From the NCBI GenBank assembly GCA_024648695.1, contig JACAVV010000007.1:124001-188000 (forward strand): DNA of 64,000 bases, given 5' to 3'. Source of the stretch: Nitrospina sp. (GTDB lineage Bacteria > Nitrospinota > Nitrospinia > Nitrospinales > JACRGP01). The notes beneath the pieces are model-generated. The model was given only the letters and a program-made list of their open reading frames with translations, was not told the DNA's origin and ran no database searches. The number at the start of each line of letters is the position of its first letter. Position 1 is the first letter of the stretch. The position numbers were made by a program, and so were the translations under genes. Positions 56,131 through 64,000 of this stretch are shown here, one piece after another.

Positions 56131-56378
56131 AGAAGACCTTGAATCATAAAAAAGTGCTTAATTATCAGGTAAACAACAGGAAAAGGAGGAGTGGGCGCGT
56201 AATTTTTTTAAGTCAAATATTAAAGAGGTTTCACCGTCCCACTAACCCAAAATTTGTGGAGAATTTTTATACCACAAATTGGATTGTGGAGCGTATTTTT
56301 TGGTTTAATGTTCTACATTTTGGTTGTGGCGTCTGAAGGCTCCTCAAATAAATTTAAGCTGTTCTCTGCCAGTAAAAA
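56131..56378. other. Non-coding gap after VWA gene
   Basis: About 250 bp. Plus-strand frames here overlap the end of the VWA gene and are shadows. No clear terminator could be seen. Confidence 0.35.
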
Positions 56379-57416
56379 TCACTCCATTTTTGCGGTGGAT
56401 TCACTCGGTTCTTTTAACGCATTATCTTGCGGTGAGGGTTCCTCAGGTGTGGATTGTTCCTTGGTCAGGCAGGCGGGACAAAAACCGGAGGCGCCGGAAG
56501 CCATTCGAAACAGACCTTTCAAGGTGTGAATCCGTTCAGGCGAGTTGATCAGGAAAAACCCCTGTCCCGGTGAATGCTTCGGGCAAACGTTGGCGATCTT
56601 TTTCATTTGCCGGATACCAAAAGAATCCTCTTCGCCAATGTAGGCGGACAGCACGACTGACTGATCTTCCCGTTCAAAAGGATTGGTCACGGCGGAGGTC
56701 ACGTTGTGTTCGCCATCTGTGTAGATCAACACCCGTCCGTTGGGTACAGAAATGAAACTTTCTTCTCCCGATTCTTCCGTACGCACCAGAGAATGCATGA
56801 TGGGTTGAAAGTCGCTGGGTCCCCCAAATCCCGCCAAATCGCCGGACAAATAATCTTTATACAGACCGTAGGATAGTTCCAGCGCTTCGCGAATGTTGGT
56901 CAATTTTTGTTCAGGGGTTTCCTCTTTCAGAATGCGGACCAGTTCGTCTGCGAAGGCGGGTTTGTCTCTGAACTCCTCTATAATCTCCCGTACGCTTTTG
57001 ATCCACACCAGCTTCGAGCTCCCCGCAAAAACGCACAGGGCGATGTAAGCCGATTCCGAATGCGTCATATTCCTAAGCGACCAGATACCTCCTGCGGCGT
57101 TCATGGCGACCAGTTTGTACTTGTCGCCGGGATAATCCGTGCTTGGAAAAGCTTCGTCGCCCATTGAAAGCGATCCGTCCATCATCAGGATACAAAATCC
57201 GATCTCATTTTTGAAATCAATGGACGGCGGTTCGGCGGGTGTTTGTTCTGGTTCCGGTACTGCCGTTTCCTGGCTTTGTGGCATTTCCGTCGTCACGGTA
57301 ATTTCTTTCAGCCAGCCCGACCCGTATTCACAATCGGGTTGATTGGTGCAAAAGCCGTCTTCGGTTTGGGAATCGTATTCTTGTCCGCATTGGGTGCAAA
57401 TATATCGAGTCGGCAT
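56379..57416 (-). CDS. VWA-domain protein with N-terminal zinc ribbon, TssK-linked
   Basis: The 345-residue product starts at ATG 57416, with AAGGAAG upstream (a longer frame to 57449 lacks this). Residues 1-35 hold a zinc-ribbon-like CTQCGQEYDSQTEDGFC...C. A proline- and glutamate-rich linker follows, then a von Willebrand A domain (about 65-290) with the MIDAS motif DGSLSM and the strand RVLIYTDGEHNV. The end has FCPACLTKEQ, another Cys pair. Cytoplasmic. It lies 131 bp downstream of the TssK gene on the same strand, so it may be a regulator or assembly factor of that system. Confidence 0.82.
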   Translation of the reverse strand: MPTRYICTQCGQEYDSQTEDGFCTNQPDCEYGSGWLKEITVTTEMPQSQETAVPEPEQTPAEPPSIDFKNEIGFCILMMDGSLSMGDEAFPSTDYPGDKYKLVAMNAAGGIWSLRNMTHSESAYIALCVFAGSSKLVWIKSVREIIEEFRDKPAFADELVRILKEETPEQKLTNIREALELSYGLYKDYLSGDLAGFGGPSDFQPIMHSLVRTEESGEESFISVPNGRVLIYTDGEHNVTSAVTNPFEREDQSVVLSAYIGEEDSFGIRQMKKIANVCPKHSPGQGFFLINSPERIHTLKGLFRMASGASGFCPACLTKEQSTPEEPSPQDNALKEPSESTAKME

Positions 57417-57547
57417 AATTCTTCCTTTACTAATTAGATAAACAAACAAGGTGGGGTTCGGGAACTATTAAAGATGTGACAGCTCGGCGACAGGAGGAAA
57501 AGCAAACAGAAAAAAGCTTACTGAGACCCCAACCTTAAGGTGAGAGG

Positions 57548-58882
57548 CTACACGTCTGCTTTCTTTTTCACGTACATGACGATTTCGGTAGGACGGTCGC
57601 CGATGCTGGAGGTGTTGTACACATTCAGTTTTTCGTTGGGAATGATGTATTCCGGATCGATTTTAAGGGCAAACAGGATCACCCCGCGGGCAGGCACCAG
57701 TTCTTCCACCCGTTCGATGCGTTTGCGTTCGGGACCCAGAATCCTTTTATCCCGCATGGATTGAATTTTCGATTCCGACCCAATCCAGCTCTTTTCAATC
57801 CAACCGATAACCTCTTTTTCCGTCATGCCCACTTGTCCGCGCACGCCCAGATAGATGGGACGATCCATCCAGGTTGCATCGAATTGAGTGCCGTACATTT
57901 CATTTTCAAAATAGAAGGGGATCGAGGTGAACGCTTCGCTGATACCCTCGTCGATCATGCGGAAAACATATTGTTGCGCCTGCTCGAATGACGAACGGAT
58001 ATCGTTGTGGTTGTACGGATTCAGCACCGGAGGCACCAGGGTTCCAAGCGAAGCCAGGTTACCAACCAGAGAGCACAAGGCCAAATACACATGGTAAGGA
58101 TGAGATACACCGGTACTGATCACTGCTTCGAACATGGGCAAAGCGGCGACCATGGTTTGAATGAGCGTTTTTGTTTCCAGCACCAGCGGCATGCCCGAAG
58201 TGGACGATGGTGCCAAAACTTCATAGGATAAAAAAACCGCCTTTTCGCGCAAACGTTTGGCCACCTGCGAACACATGGTACCAATGGGAGACTGCACCGG
58301 CACCCTGAGGGTTGGTGGAATGTAATCAGTCAGAGAGAACGATTCGTTGGAATACGAAACCTGGGCCAGCGGAAAGCTCACGTATTTTTGCGGCGGATTA
58401 TCGGTAACCAGCAAGCTGAGGCGGGGTCTCAGCCTGGGGATGAGCAGTTCGTTATCCCCGGTGTTTTCGTCCAGAACCCCTTTGCCTTCGATGGAATCAA
58501 AACGCGGCAAATCGCCTTTAAAGGAAGCTTCGCCAGGTTTTTTAGCCGGTAGCACCAGGTGGATGAATTGCGGGCTTTGTTTCATACTTTCCGAATGCGG
58601 CGTCAAGTCCACTTCCAAAGCATTTTCACCCTGGAACCCATAGGAAACTACCATGCCGTCTGGCATGATTGCCTCCATTTCGATCACACGGAAAATACCC
58701 GAAACCAGGAGTCCGTGGTCGATTTGCATATGCTGGACTCCCCAGTAAAAAGGAGACATCGTGCAGATGTTATAATGCAATAAGGAATCCTGGCGCTGGA
58801 CCAGTTCCTGGAAATGTTGCGGGGAAAGCAACATCCCCTCGTGCCATTGAATGGCGTCTGGAATTTCATTTGCAGAACTCAT
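57548..58882 (-). CDS. tssK: Type VI secretion baseplate protein TssK
   Basis: The 444-residue product has the TssK opening (IPDAIQWHEGMLLSPQHFQELVQRQDSLLHY) and family regions including GVQHMQIDHGLLVSGIFRV, SMKQSPQFIHLVLPAKKP and CSLVGNLASLGTLVPPVLNPYNHNDI. Length is normal. TssK links the T6SS baseplate to the membrane complex. The ATG at 58882 starts the conserved part and has GGAG 7 nt before it; a longer frame to 58945 is possible. TssJ lies just upstream. No TssB, TssC, Hcp, VgrG, ClpV or TssM is in the window, so the rest of any T6SS is elsewhere or missing. Confidence 0.92.
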   Translation of the reverse strand: MSSANEIPDAIQWHEGMLLSPQHFQELVQRQDSLLHYNICTMSPFYWGVQHMQIDHGLLVSGIFRVIEMEAIMPDGMVVSYGFQGENALEVDLTPHSESMKQSPQFIHLVLPAKKPGEASFKGDLPRFDSIEGKGVLDENTGDNELLIPRLRPRLSLLVTDNPPQKYVSFPLAQVSYSNESFSLTDYIPPTLRVPVQSPIGTMCSQVAKRLREKAVFLSYEVLAPSSTSGMPLVLETKTLIQTMVAALPMFEAVISTGVSHPYHVYLALCSLVGNLASLGTLVPPVLNPYNHNDIRSSFEQAQQYVFRMIDEGISEAFTSIPFYFENEMYGTQFDATWMDRPIYLGVRGQVGMTEKEVIGWIEKSWIGSESKIQSMRDKRILGPERKRIERVEELVPARGVILFALKIDPEYIIPNEKLNVYNTSSIGDRPTEIVMYVKKKADV

Positions 58883-58952
58883 TTCCTGTCTCCAAACCTC
58901 CTCCGTGGAGGGCGAAAATTTAAAGGTTTCGGGAATTGCAGGCAATTCAGGT

Positions 58953-59426
58953 TCATTGCGGATCCACGACGAAACTATCTTCTAATAAGGTTATATTAAG
59001 GCTTTGATGCGGGTCCACCCGTGCTCTGTGGTCACCCTTTGAGAAATAATTGGCGTAGATGATTCCCCCTTCAGCGCTGGCCTCAAGGGGCAAGGCTTTT
59101 TCCTCAATTTTTTGTCCCGGCACCCATTCCCAGTTCCATGAGTTGAATCCGGAGTCTTCAGGATAATCTCGTTTGTATTGATCCTTTTGTTCAAACCACT
59201 CGCGGGCAGGGAGTTTTTCCAGTTCTTTCAACAGGTCCTCGTCATATACCAGAACGTAATCGACGGCAACCGGGTTATTCTGATTGGCGGATTCGGTCAT
59301 TTCCACGTTCAAACGGACTTTTTTCCCAAAAAGCGATTGAGTTCGGACAGTAATGCCACAAGCGCTAAAAAAAAGTAACAGGAATATCAGGAATAAGGCC
59401 AAGCGGAACTTTTGATTTCCGGTCAC
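58953..59426 (-). CDS. tssJ: Type VI secretion outer-membrane lipoprotein TssJ
   Basis: The 157-residue product has a lipoprotein signal peptide ending in the lipobox FFSACG (Cys to be lipidated). The mature part is a TssJ/SciN-like beta-sandwich with LNVEMTESANQNNPVAVDYVLVYDEDLL and EASAEGGIIYANYF. TssJ anchors the T6SS membrane complex to the outer membrane. A GTG at 59426 has AAGGA 7 nt upstream and gives a normal-length signal peptide; the ATG at 59453 lacks a visible ribosome binding site, so GTG is preferred. TssK follows 70 bp downstream on the same strand. Confidence 0.88.
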   Translation of the reverse strand: MTGNQKFRLALFLIFLLLFFSACGITVRTQSLFGKKVRLNVEMTESANQNNPVAVDYVLVYDEDLLKELEKLPAREWFEQKDQYKRDYPEDSGFNSWNWEWVPGQKIEEKALPLEASAEGGIIYANYFSKGDHRARVDPHQSLNITLLEDSFVVDPQ

Positions 59427-59585
59427 ATGAAGTTCCTTGACAACATTCCTCATTTACAAGTCTCTATTAAAGGGAGTGTGTGGGCAGATTTCCAAATCAT
59501 TAAAGCGACGGAGGAAACAATATTTTAATTAGGAGGGGCGGGATCCTTTTAAAAATTCAAAAAGTACTTTCCGCTAAAAGAATCA

Positions 59586-59697
59586 GGTCGGCCAATACAG
59601 TGAAACAGGAATAGGATATTGGCCAGGAAGAAAATTTTCAGAAAAAAATTCCGGTTAATTTTTTAAAAATAAGGTTTTGCAAACCGGTCAGCCAATA
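59586..59697. promoter_or_regulatory. Repeated GGTCRGCCAATA boxes upstream of TssJ
   Basis: GGTCGGCCAATA (59586-59597) and GGTCAGCCAATA (59686-59697) are direct copies 100 bp apart. TATTGGCC (59617-59624) is the inverse of the first, so the first two form an 8-bp inverted repeat. They lie between the divergent TssJ and CheW genes and could be binding sites of a regulator of either. Confidence 0.4.
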
Positions 59698-60273
59698 GCA
59701 AGGGTCCGCTACCCTAACCCTAAAAAATAATTATATCAAGTTAGAACATCACTGGCAGGTTGTCAAGAGAAAGGTAAAAAAAACAAGAGTTTCCACCGGT
59801 CAAGGGAGTCTTGCGGTGCCAGCCCTGAGCGAGTTGCCAGGAAAGCCCGATCGAGGTTTTCCAATGAATATCCCTGTAAGGATTGAGTGCGAAAAATATG
59901 CCCCAAAGCCTGTCCCCAAAGATAAATTCAGGTGAATTTTAAGAAAAAATCGTAGGGAAAATTATACAAAATCCCAAAAAGTAGACTTATGCGGCGACTT
60001 CATCAAATTAGGAATTCCTTCCCGACGCGAAAATTATCGTTGCATCCAACCCGAAATTTATTTTAAAGTATTGATATTTCTATTTCAGTAGGAATTTTGA
60101 CATCTCAAAAAAGTGGCCTGAAGCTTAATTTCTTTGGAGAGAAAATCAGAACTTTTGGGCGCGCCAAAAACGCATTGGGGTAACCCCGGAATGGAAAGGA
60201 ACTTTTCAATTCACGATCCCGTAATCTGGGTAAAATCAAATACAAACCGGCATTTCCTGCCAAGGGGTGTGCA
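59698..60273. other. Long intergenic region before chemosensory cluster
   Basis: About 575 bp without a gene. I looked for a c-di-GMP riboswitch, given the chemosensory cluster, and saw no match. Nothing else is called. Confidence 0.4.
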
Positions 60274-60798
60274 GTGACCGACGAAAATGGAAAATTGAAA
60301 AGCGATAAAATCCTGGAAGATCTAAAAAAAAACCAGGAGGGGAACAAAATCGTCGAGGTCGAAGAAAAGAAAGTGAAGCTTGTAATCTTCACTTTAATGG
60401 ATTCTTATTTCGCGTTTTATGGGGATGATGTCAAAGAAATTCTGCCTATTTTAAATATATATTTTGTCCCCGGCTCACCGGATTATATTCTTGGCATTGT
60501 CAATGTGCGCGGTGATATTCAATCTGTCCTCGATATCAATATTGTCATGGGCCTGGGCAAGCACGATTTTGATAACGATAGCCGCATTATCATTGCGGAG
60601 AAAAAAAATATTCGGTCCGGAATCCAGGTGGATTCGGTAGTGGATGTTCTGGACCTTGCCGAAAGTTCTATTCGGGATACCATTTCTACCCTGAACGATA
60701 ATGTCAGTTTTTTTGTGGCTGGGGAAATCAGCTACAAAGACCGGAATGTAACTCTGCTGGATGTGGGAAAACTATTTGAAAAAATTACTCAGGAATAA
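60274..60798 (+). CDS. CheW-domain chemotaxis coupling protein
   Basis: The 174-residue product starts at GTG 60274 with AAGGGG upstream. After a charged N-terminus (about 1-33), a CheW domain follows (about 34-172): LVIFTLMDSYFAFYGDDVKEIL, VPGSPDYILGIVNVRGDIQSVLDI, DSRIIIAEKKNIRSGIQVDSVVDVL, and GEISYKDRNVTLLDVGKLF. CheW joins receptors to the CheA kinase. First gene of a chemosensory cluster that continues past the window end. Confidence 0.93.
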   Translation: MTDENGKLKSDKILEDLKKNQEGNKIVEVEEKKVKLVIFTLMDSYFAFYGDDVKEILPILNIYFVPGSPDYILGIVNVRGDIQSVLDINIVMGLGKHDFDNDSRIIIAEKKNIRSGIQVDSVVDVLDLAESSIRDTISTLNDNVSFFVAGEISYKDRNVTLLDVGKLFEKITQE

Positions 60799-60841
60799 AG
60801 ATTAAGGCGGGTTATCAGGCGAAAACCCAAAAGGATGCCGC

Positions 60842-61282
60842 ATGGAAGAATCAGATAACGAAATCAGTGAAATTCAACTTCTGGTGTTTAGTGTCATGGG
60901 CATCCGGTTTGGGGCGGATATGGAGCAGATCGATGAAATGATCGAGCCCGCGCGGGCTGAAGAATTGCAAATAGATGTGGTTCCTTTTCATGAACTGGTG
61001 CCCGTAGGAACCGACTCTGTGAGCTACACTTCCCACCGGGTTTTGCTGATTGATTTTCAGGGCCAGGAATTGGGAATTCAGATCGGCTTGCCGGAAAATA
61101 TTATTAATTTGCCGACCCGGTCGATCGCATTACTGCCCAGAATCGTTGAGTACAGGAGGAAAATCAAGGCGATCTGGGGCGTGGCCTTTATGAATGACGA
61201 GCCGGTATTGATGATCGATTTTTACAAGTTGTTGACAGAACGGGATACACAGGAAGCACTGAAGGAAGTCAGCGAATCTTAA
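60842..61282 (+). CDS. Second, divergent CheW-like protein
   Basis: The 146-residue product has CheW features: LLVFSVMGIRFGADMEQIDEMIEP at the start, HRVLLIDFQGQELGIQIGLPENI in the middle, and KAIWGVAFMNDEPVLMIDFYKLL near the end. It is more diverged than the first CheW and may be an additional coupling or adaptor subunit for the same receptor. It starts 43 bp after the first CheW gene. Confidence 0.85.
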   Translation: MEESDNEISEIQLLVFSVMGIRFGADMEQIDEMIEPARAEELQIDVVPFHELVPVGTDSVSYTSHRVLLIDFQGQELGIQIGLPENIINLPTRSIALLPRIVEYRRKIKAIWGVAFMNDEPVLMIDFYKLLTERDTQEALKEVSES

Positions 61283-61429
61283 GAGCAGGATTGAAGTAGT
61301 AGCCTTTTGTAGGATGCGTTTGGGTGCTGGACGCTCTAAGGCCAAGGCATCGGCAACCTTTCAAATAATTGGATGAGGGACAATGAGCGTTTCCCTATGT
61401 ATACCAATTCAACCGGGAGAAATTGGGAG

Positions 61430-63871
61430 ATGAAAAATTATTCAATCAAACAAAAAACCATCGGGATTTTTCTGGTATTGATCCTCGTGGTTGTGGGAGC
61501 GGGTCTATTTATAATACATTCTCTCGGTAAAGCAAAAGAAGATGCCGATATTACCAATGCGCTGGGCCGTTTACGTATGCTCAGTCAATCCATGGGTAAA
61601 TCCGCTTTGGGTTCCGCTATGGCCAAAAGCCGGAAGAAAACCATCGAGCAAAATGTTGTTTCCCTGAACCGTTATATCACCAAAATGCGCGCGGTTTACA
61701 CCAGGGACGTCATCGTACCGGCTAAACGATCTAAAATTGATGTGAGTATGGATCCGGCTAATGAACCCCATCCTGCCGTTCCGTTCCCTGCAACCTTTAC
61801 CCGAATGGTGAATGCGAAATTTGGTGAGGGCCATATTTTTGGAATCGACATCATCAATGAAGACCCCGTCAACCCGGAAAAAGTGTTAAAAACCGGTCTG
61901 GATAAGGATGCTTACAGTTTCCTTAAAAACTCCCCCGACAAAGTGTTTTCCAAAGTCTATGAAGAAGATGGCAAATTGTTCATGGGATTGTATACCGCAG
62001 ACCGCGCTACGGTAAATGCCTGTGTGGCCTGCCATATTGCCCTAAAGGGGAAGCAATTTAAAATAGGTGACATGCTGGGTATCCGCAGTTTTAAACTTTT
62101 GTATTCGGACGATGTGGGTCTGGGCCGGTCCGAATTAAAAGCCAGCATGGATGAATTCAAACAATCTCGGAATGTATTTAACAAAACCATCGTCGCCATG
62201 AAAAATGGCGGTGAATATCCCTTGAACCTGGCCATGACCATGCATAAGACAGTTGCACCCCTGCCAGGCGAAGCGGCGCAAAACAAATTAAACCAGGTGG
62301 ATAAGAAATTCAAGGAATTGGTACGGAACGTAGATAATCTAATGGGGTCCGAAGTCAACTCCCTGCCTTACCGAAAAGCCCAGCAAAAGATTTTGGTCAA
62401 TTCGAATCAGTTGCGGACCTTCAGTAACGACCTTGTCGAAATTTTTACGAATCATGCGGCACAAAACCAGCAGAGTATTCAAGTCTCTGTCATATTTGCA
62501 ATCATCTTGACCATTATCATTGTTGGAGTTGCTTATTACTATCTGGCAACCTTTGTGGTCCAGCCCATTGGTGGAATTTCTAAAAAACTGGGTGAGGTGA
62601 GCAAAGGCAACTTCGTTCAGGATAAGTTAACCGTGACCAGCGGGGATGAGATTGGCGAGTTATCCAAAACCTACAACACCATGCTGGATACGATGAACGA
62701 TATCGTGAACCAGGCCGAAGACATTGCGGCCGGCAACCTGGACAAGGAATACGAATTGAAGGGCGATTTGGCGCATGCCTTTGGCAAAATGGTGCAGGAA
62801 TTGAAGGATAAACATAAAGCCGATGCCAAATTCAAGGAACTCGCCCTGGAGCGTGACCGCCATTCTCAGGACTTGCAGAAAAAGGTCGACAACATGTTGC
62901 AGGTGGTAAGCGCCGCCGCCAAGGGTGATTTGACCCGTAAAGTTGCAGTCACGGGTAAAGATGCCATCGGCCAGATGGGTAACGGCTTGCTGATTTTCTT
63001 CAAGAAACTCAGCGAAAGCATGGCGGCGATTTCACAAACCGCGAATGCCCTGGCGCGTTCTTCCAAGGAAATCTCGTCTGCGGTTCAGGATCAAGCCAAT
63101 GTGGCTTCGGAGCAATCCTCCTCGGTCACAGAAATCTCTTCCACAGTGGAAGAGTTGGCGGCTTCTTCAACCATGGTCGCTGAAAATGCCAACTCGGTGG
63201 CTGAAATTTCCAAAAACGCCTTGAATGAGTCTGAACGGGGAATGCAGGCCATTGATGCTCTGAAAGCAAAGATCGATGGAATTTCGGAAGACAATGACGC
63301 CAGCATTAAGGAAATTGTGGATCTTGGCAAGAAGTCCAATGAAATCGGAAAAGTGATGGAGATTATCAATAACATCGCCGATCAAACCAAGCTGATCGCG
63401 TTTAACGCCGCCATTGAAGCTTCCAGTGCCGGTGAAGCGGGTAAACGGTTCGGCGTAGTGGCTGTAGAAATCCGGCGTCTTGCTGATAACGTTATGGAAT
63501 CGACCGGAGAAATTCAAAGCAAGATCGATGAGATTCAGCAAGCGATCAATCGCCTGGTGATCAATTCTGAAAAAGGTTCCAAACGGATTCAGGAAGGTAC
63601 CGATCTGGCGGGTCAGACCTTTAGCGAACTGGAACGCCTGGTGGCAGGTGCCAAATCGGCCTCCGATGCCGCGTCGCAGATTTCTTTGTCGACGCAACAA
63701 CAGAAGACCGCTACCAATCAGGTGCTTGCGGCTTTGAAAGAGATTGTGAGCGGAACCAAGCAGTCCTCGTCAGCGATCACACAAACCTCTTCGGTCACAG
63801 CGAAGCTTTCGGATATGTCGAATGAACTGAGGGCCATGGTGAACAAATTCAAAATCAACACCCAAGGCTGA
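61430..63871 (+). CDS. Methyl-accepting chemotaxis protein with periplasmic haem-c sensor (DUF3365-like)
   Basis: The 813-residue product has a transmembrane helix (about 11-30), a large periplasmic domain with a c-type haem motif CVACH (Cys198, Cys201, His202) in a DUF3365/Tll0287-like setting, a second membrane helix (about 345-368), a HAMP domain and linker, and an MCP signalling domain whose tip is VMEIINNIADQTKLIAFNAAIEAS followed by GKRFGVVAVEIRRLADNV. The covalent haem suggests sensing of a gas or redox state. The start at 61430 gives a standard first helix and has GGGAG about 10 nt upstream; a longer frame to 61373 is unlikely. Follows the two CheW genes. Confidence 0.93.
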   Translation: MKNYSIKQKTIGIFLVLILVVVGAGLFIIHSLGKAKEDADITNALGRLRMLSQSMGKSALGSAMAKSRKKTIEQNVVSLNRYITKMRAVYTRDVIVPAKRSKIDVSMDPANEPHPAVPFPATFTRMVNAKFGEGHIFGIDIINEDPVNPEKVLKTGLDKDAYSFLKNSPDKVFSKVYEEDGKLFMGLYTADRATVNACVACHIALKGKQFKIGDMLGIRSFKLLYSDDVGLGRSELKASMDEFKQSRNVFNKTIVAMKNGGEYPLNLAMTMHKTVAPLPGEAAQNKLNQVDKKFKELVRNVDNLMGSEVNSLPYRKAQQKILVNSNQLRTFSNDLVEIFTNHAAQNQQSIQVSVIFAIILTIIIVGVAYYYLATFVVQPIGGISKKLGEVSKGNFVQDKLTVTSGDEIGELSKTYNTMLDTMNDIVNQAEDIAAGNLDKEYELKGDLAHAFGKMVQELKDKHKADAKFKELALERDRHSQDLQKKVDNMLQVVSAAAKGDLTRKVAVTGKDAIGQMGNGLLIFFKKLSESMAAISQTANALARSSKEISSAVQDQANVASEQSSSVTEISSTVEELAASSTMVAENANSVAEISKNALNESERGMQAIDALKAKIDGISEDNDASIKEIVDLGKKSNEIGKVMEIINNIADQTKLIAFNAAIEASSAGEAGKRFGVVAVEIRRLADNVMESTGEIQSKIDEIQQAINRLVINSEKGSKRIQEGTDLAGQTFSELERLVAGAKSASDAASQISLSTQQQKTATNQVLAALKEIVSGTKQSSSAITQTSSVTAKLSDMSNELRAMVNKFKINTQG

Positions 63872-63951
63872 TGAGGCCGTTATTTTAGGGGTTATTTAAC
63901 AATTATTGCTTGGGACATGAATCAATCCCTGGCCAAAATGGGAGTCCACCG

Positions 63952-64000
63952 ATGTCGCGTATCAGGGTATTAATCGTTGATGATAGTTTTCTTGTTCAGG
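63952..64000 (+). CDS. Receiver-domain protein, 5' part only (CheB or CheY type)
   Basis: The first 16 codons (MSRIRVLIVDDSFLVQ) match the start of a receiver domain with the acidic pair DD. The frame runs off the window end. The position after a chemoreceptor gene and the SRIRVLIVDDS start resemble CheB methylesterase, but CheY or another regulator is equally possible from this fragment. GGAG lies upstream of the ATG. Confidence 0.75.
   Translation, partial: MSRIRVLIVDDSFLVQ

Noticed and set aside
59698-60273. Possible c-di-GMP riboswitch before the chemosensory genes
   Set aside because: I compared by eye with the conserved core of GEMM-type riboswitches and found no match.

Overview
The window looks like the chromosome of a free-living Gram-negative bacterium with an outer membrane. 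It encodes c-type cytochrome motifs, a TssJ-type lipoprotein, many secreted beta-rich surface proteins and a chemosensory cluster. The style (SBBP/PKD, Calx-beta and NHL giant proteins, TPR-methyltransferase, SelO, moderate GC) recalls marine Nitrospinota or deltaproteobacterial lineages, but no marker gene in the window settles this and I hold it loosely. I see no transposase, integrase, phage gene or CRISPR array.

Layout. 0.3-0.9 kb: three serine tRNAs on the minus strand (GGA, GCT, TGA). 1.3-4.7 kb: a run of exported or redox genes (DUF1264-type protein, unknown secreted protein, cytochrome c, CoA-disulfide-reductase/rhodanese fusion). 4.8-10.1 kb: a secreted metacaspase-EF-hand-coiled-coil-FGE-fold fusion, a DUF4149-like membrane protein, an orphan PhnE-type permease and two small unknowns. 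10.2-26.1 kb: a surface/biofilm island with an SBBP-PKD protein, an AhpD-like protein, two LuxR-type regulators (one CsgD-like), a PilZ protein, a six-repeat TSP3 protein, a collagen-like beta-helix protein, a signal peptidase with an N-terminal STN-like domain, and a TPR-methyltransferase. Three genes of this island share one promoter architecture (YCTAAAAMTAGTA, 10-11 nt, TAGAC-type -35, exactly 17 nt from it to a TAnnnT -10), and remnants of one protein tail (DDGQTVDSTLP) recur three times.

26.7-32 kb: a 1756-residue secreted protein whose last ~160 residues recur at the end of the 2165-residue Calx-beta protein at 46.8-53.3 kb. 32.9-38.9 kb: a tight four-gene operon (GT4 glycosyltransferase, 813-residue unknown protein, phosphatidylserine-decarboxylase-like enzyme, Lgt-like membrane enzyme). 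This is the best candidate for an undescribed pathway, probably making or attaching a lipid-linked product. 39.1-40.9 kb: tRNA-His, tRNA-Arg and tRNA-Pro flank two secreted proteins sharing MDSIGNGSYG and KxEGSK motifs; the second ends in a Spy/CnrX-like domain. 41-46.8 kb: mostly housekeeping or metabolic genes (FGE-fold protein, DUF6868-like protein, VOC protein, EtfB, polytopic membrane protein, SelO).

53.7-59.4 kb: a HisKA_2-type sensor kinase, small membrane proteins, and a minimal TssJ-TssK-VWA cluster related to type VI secretion. 60.3 kb to the end: two CheW-type proteins, a methyl-accepting protein with a periplasmic haem-c motif (CVACH), and the first 16 codons of a receiver-domain protein that runs off the window.

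Start codons were moved inward from the longest open frame where a ribosome binding site or signal peptide favoured it; each case is noted. Domain calls are from reading motifs, not database searches.
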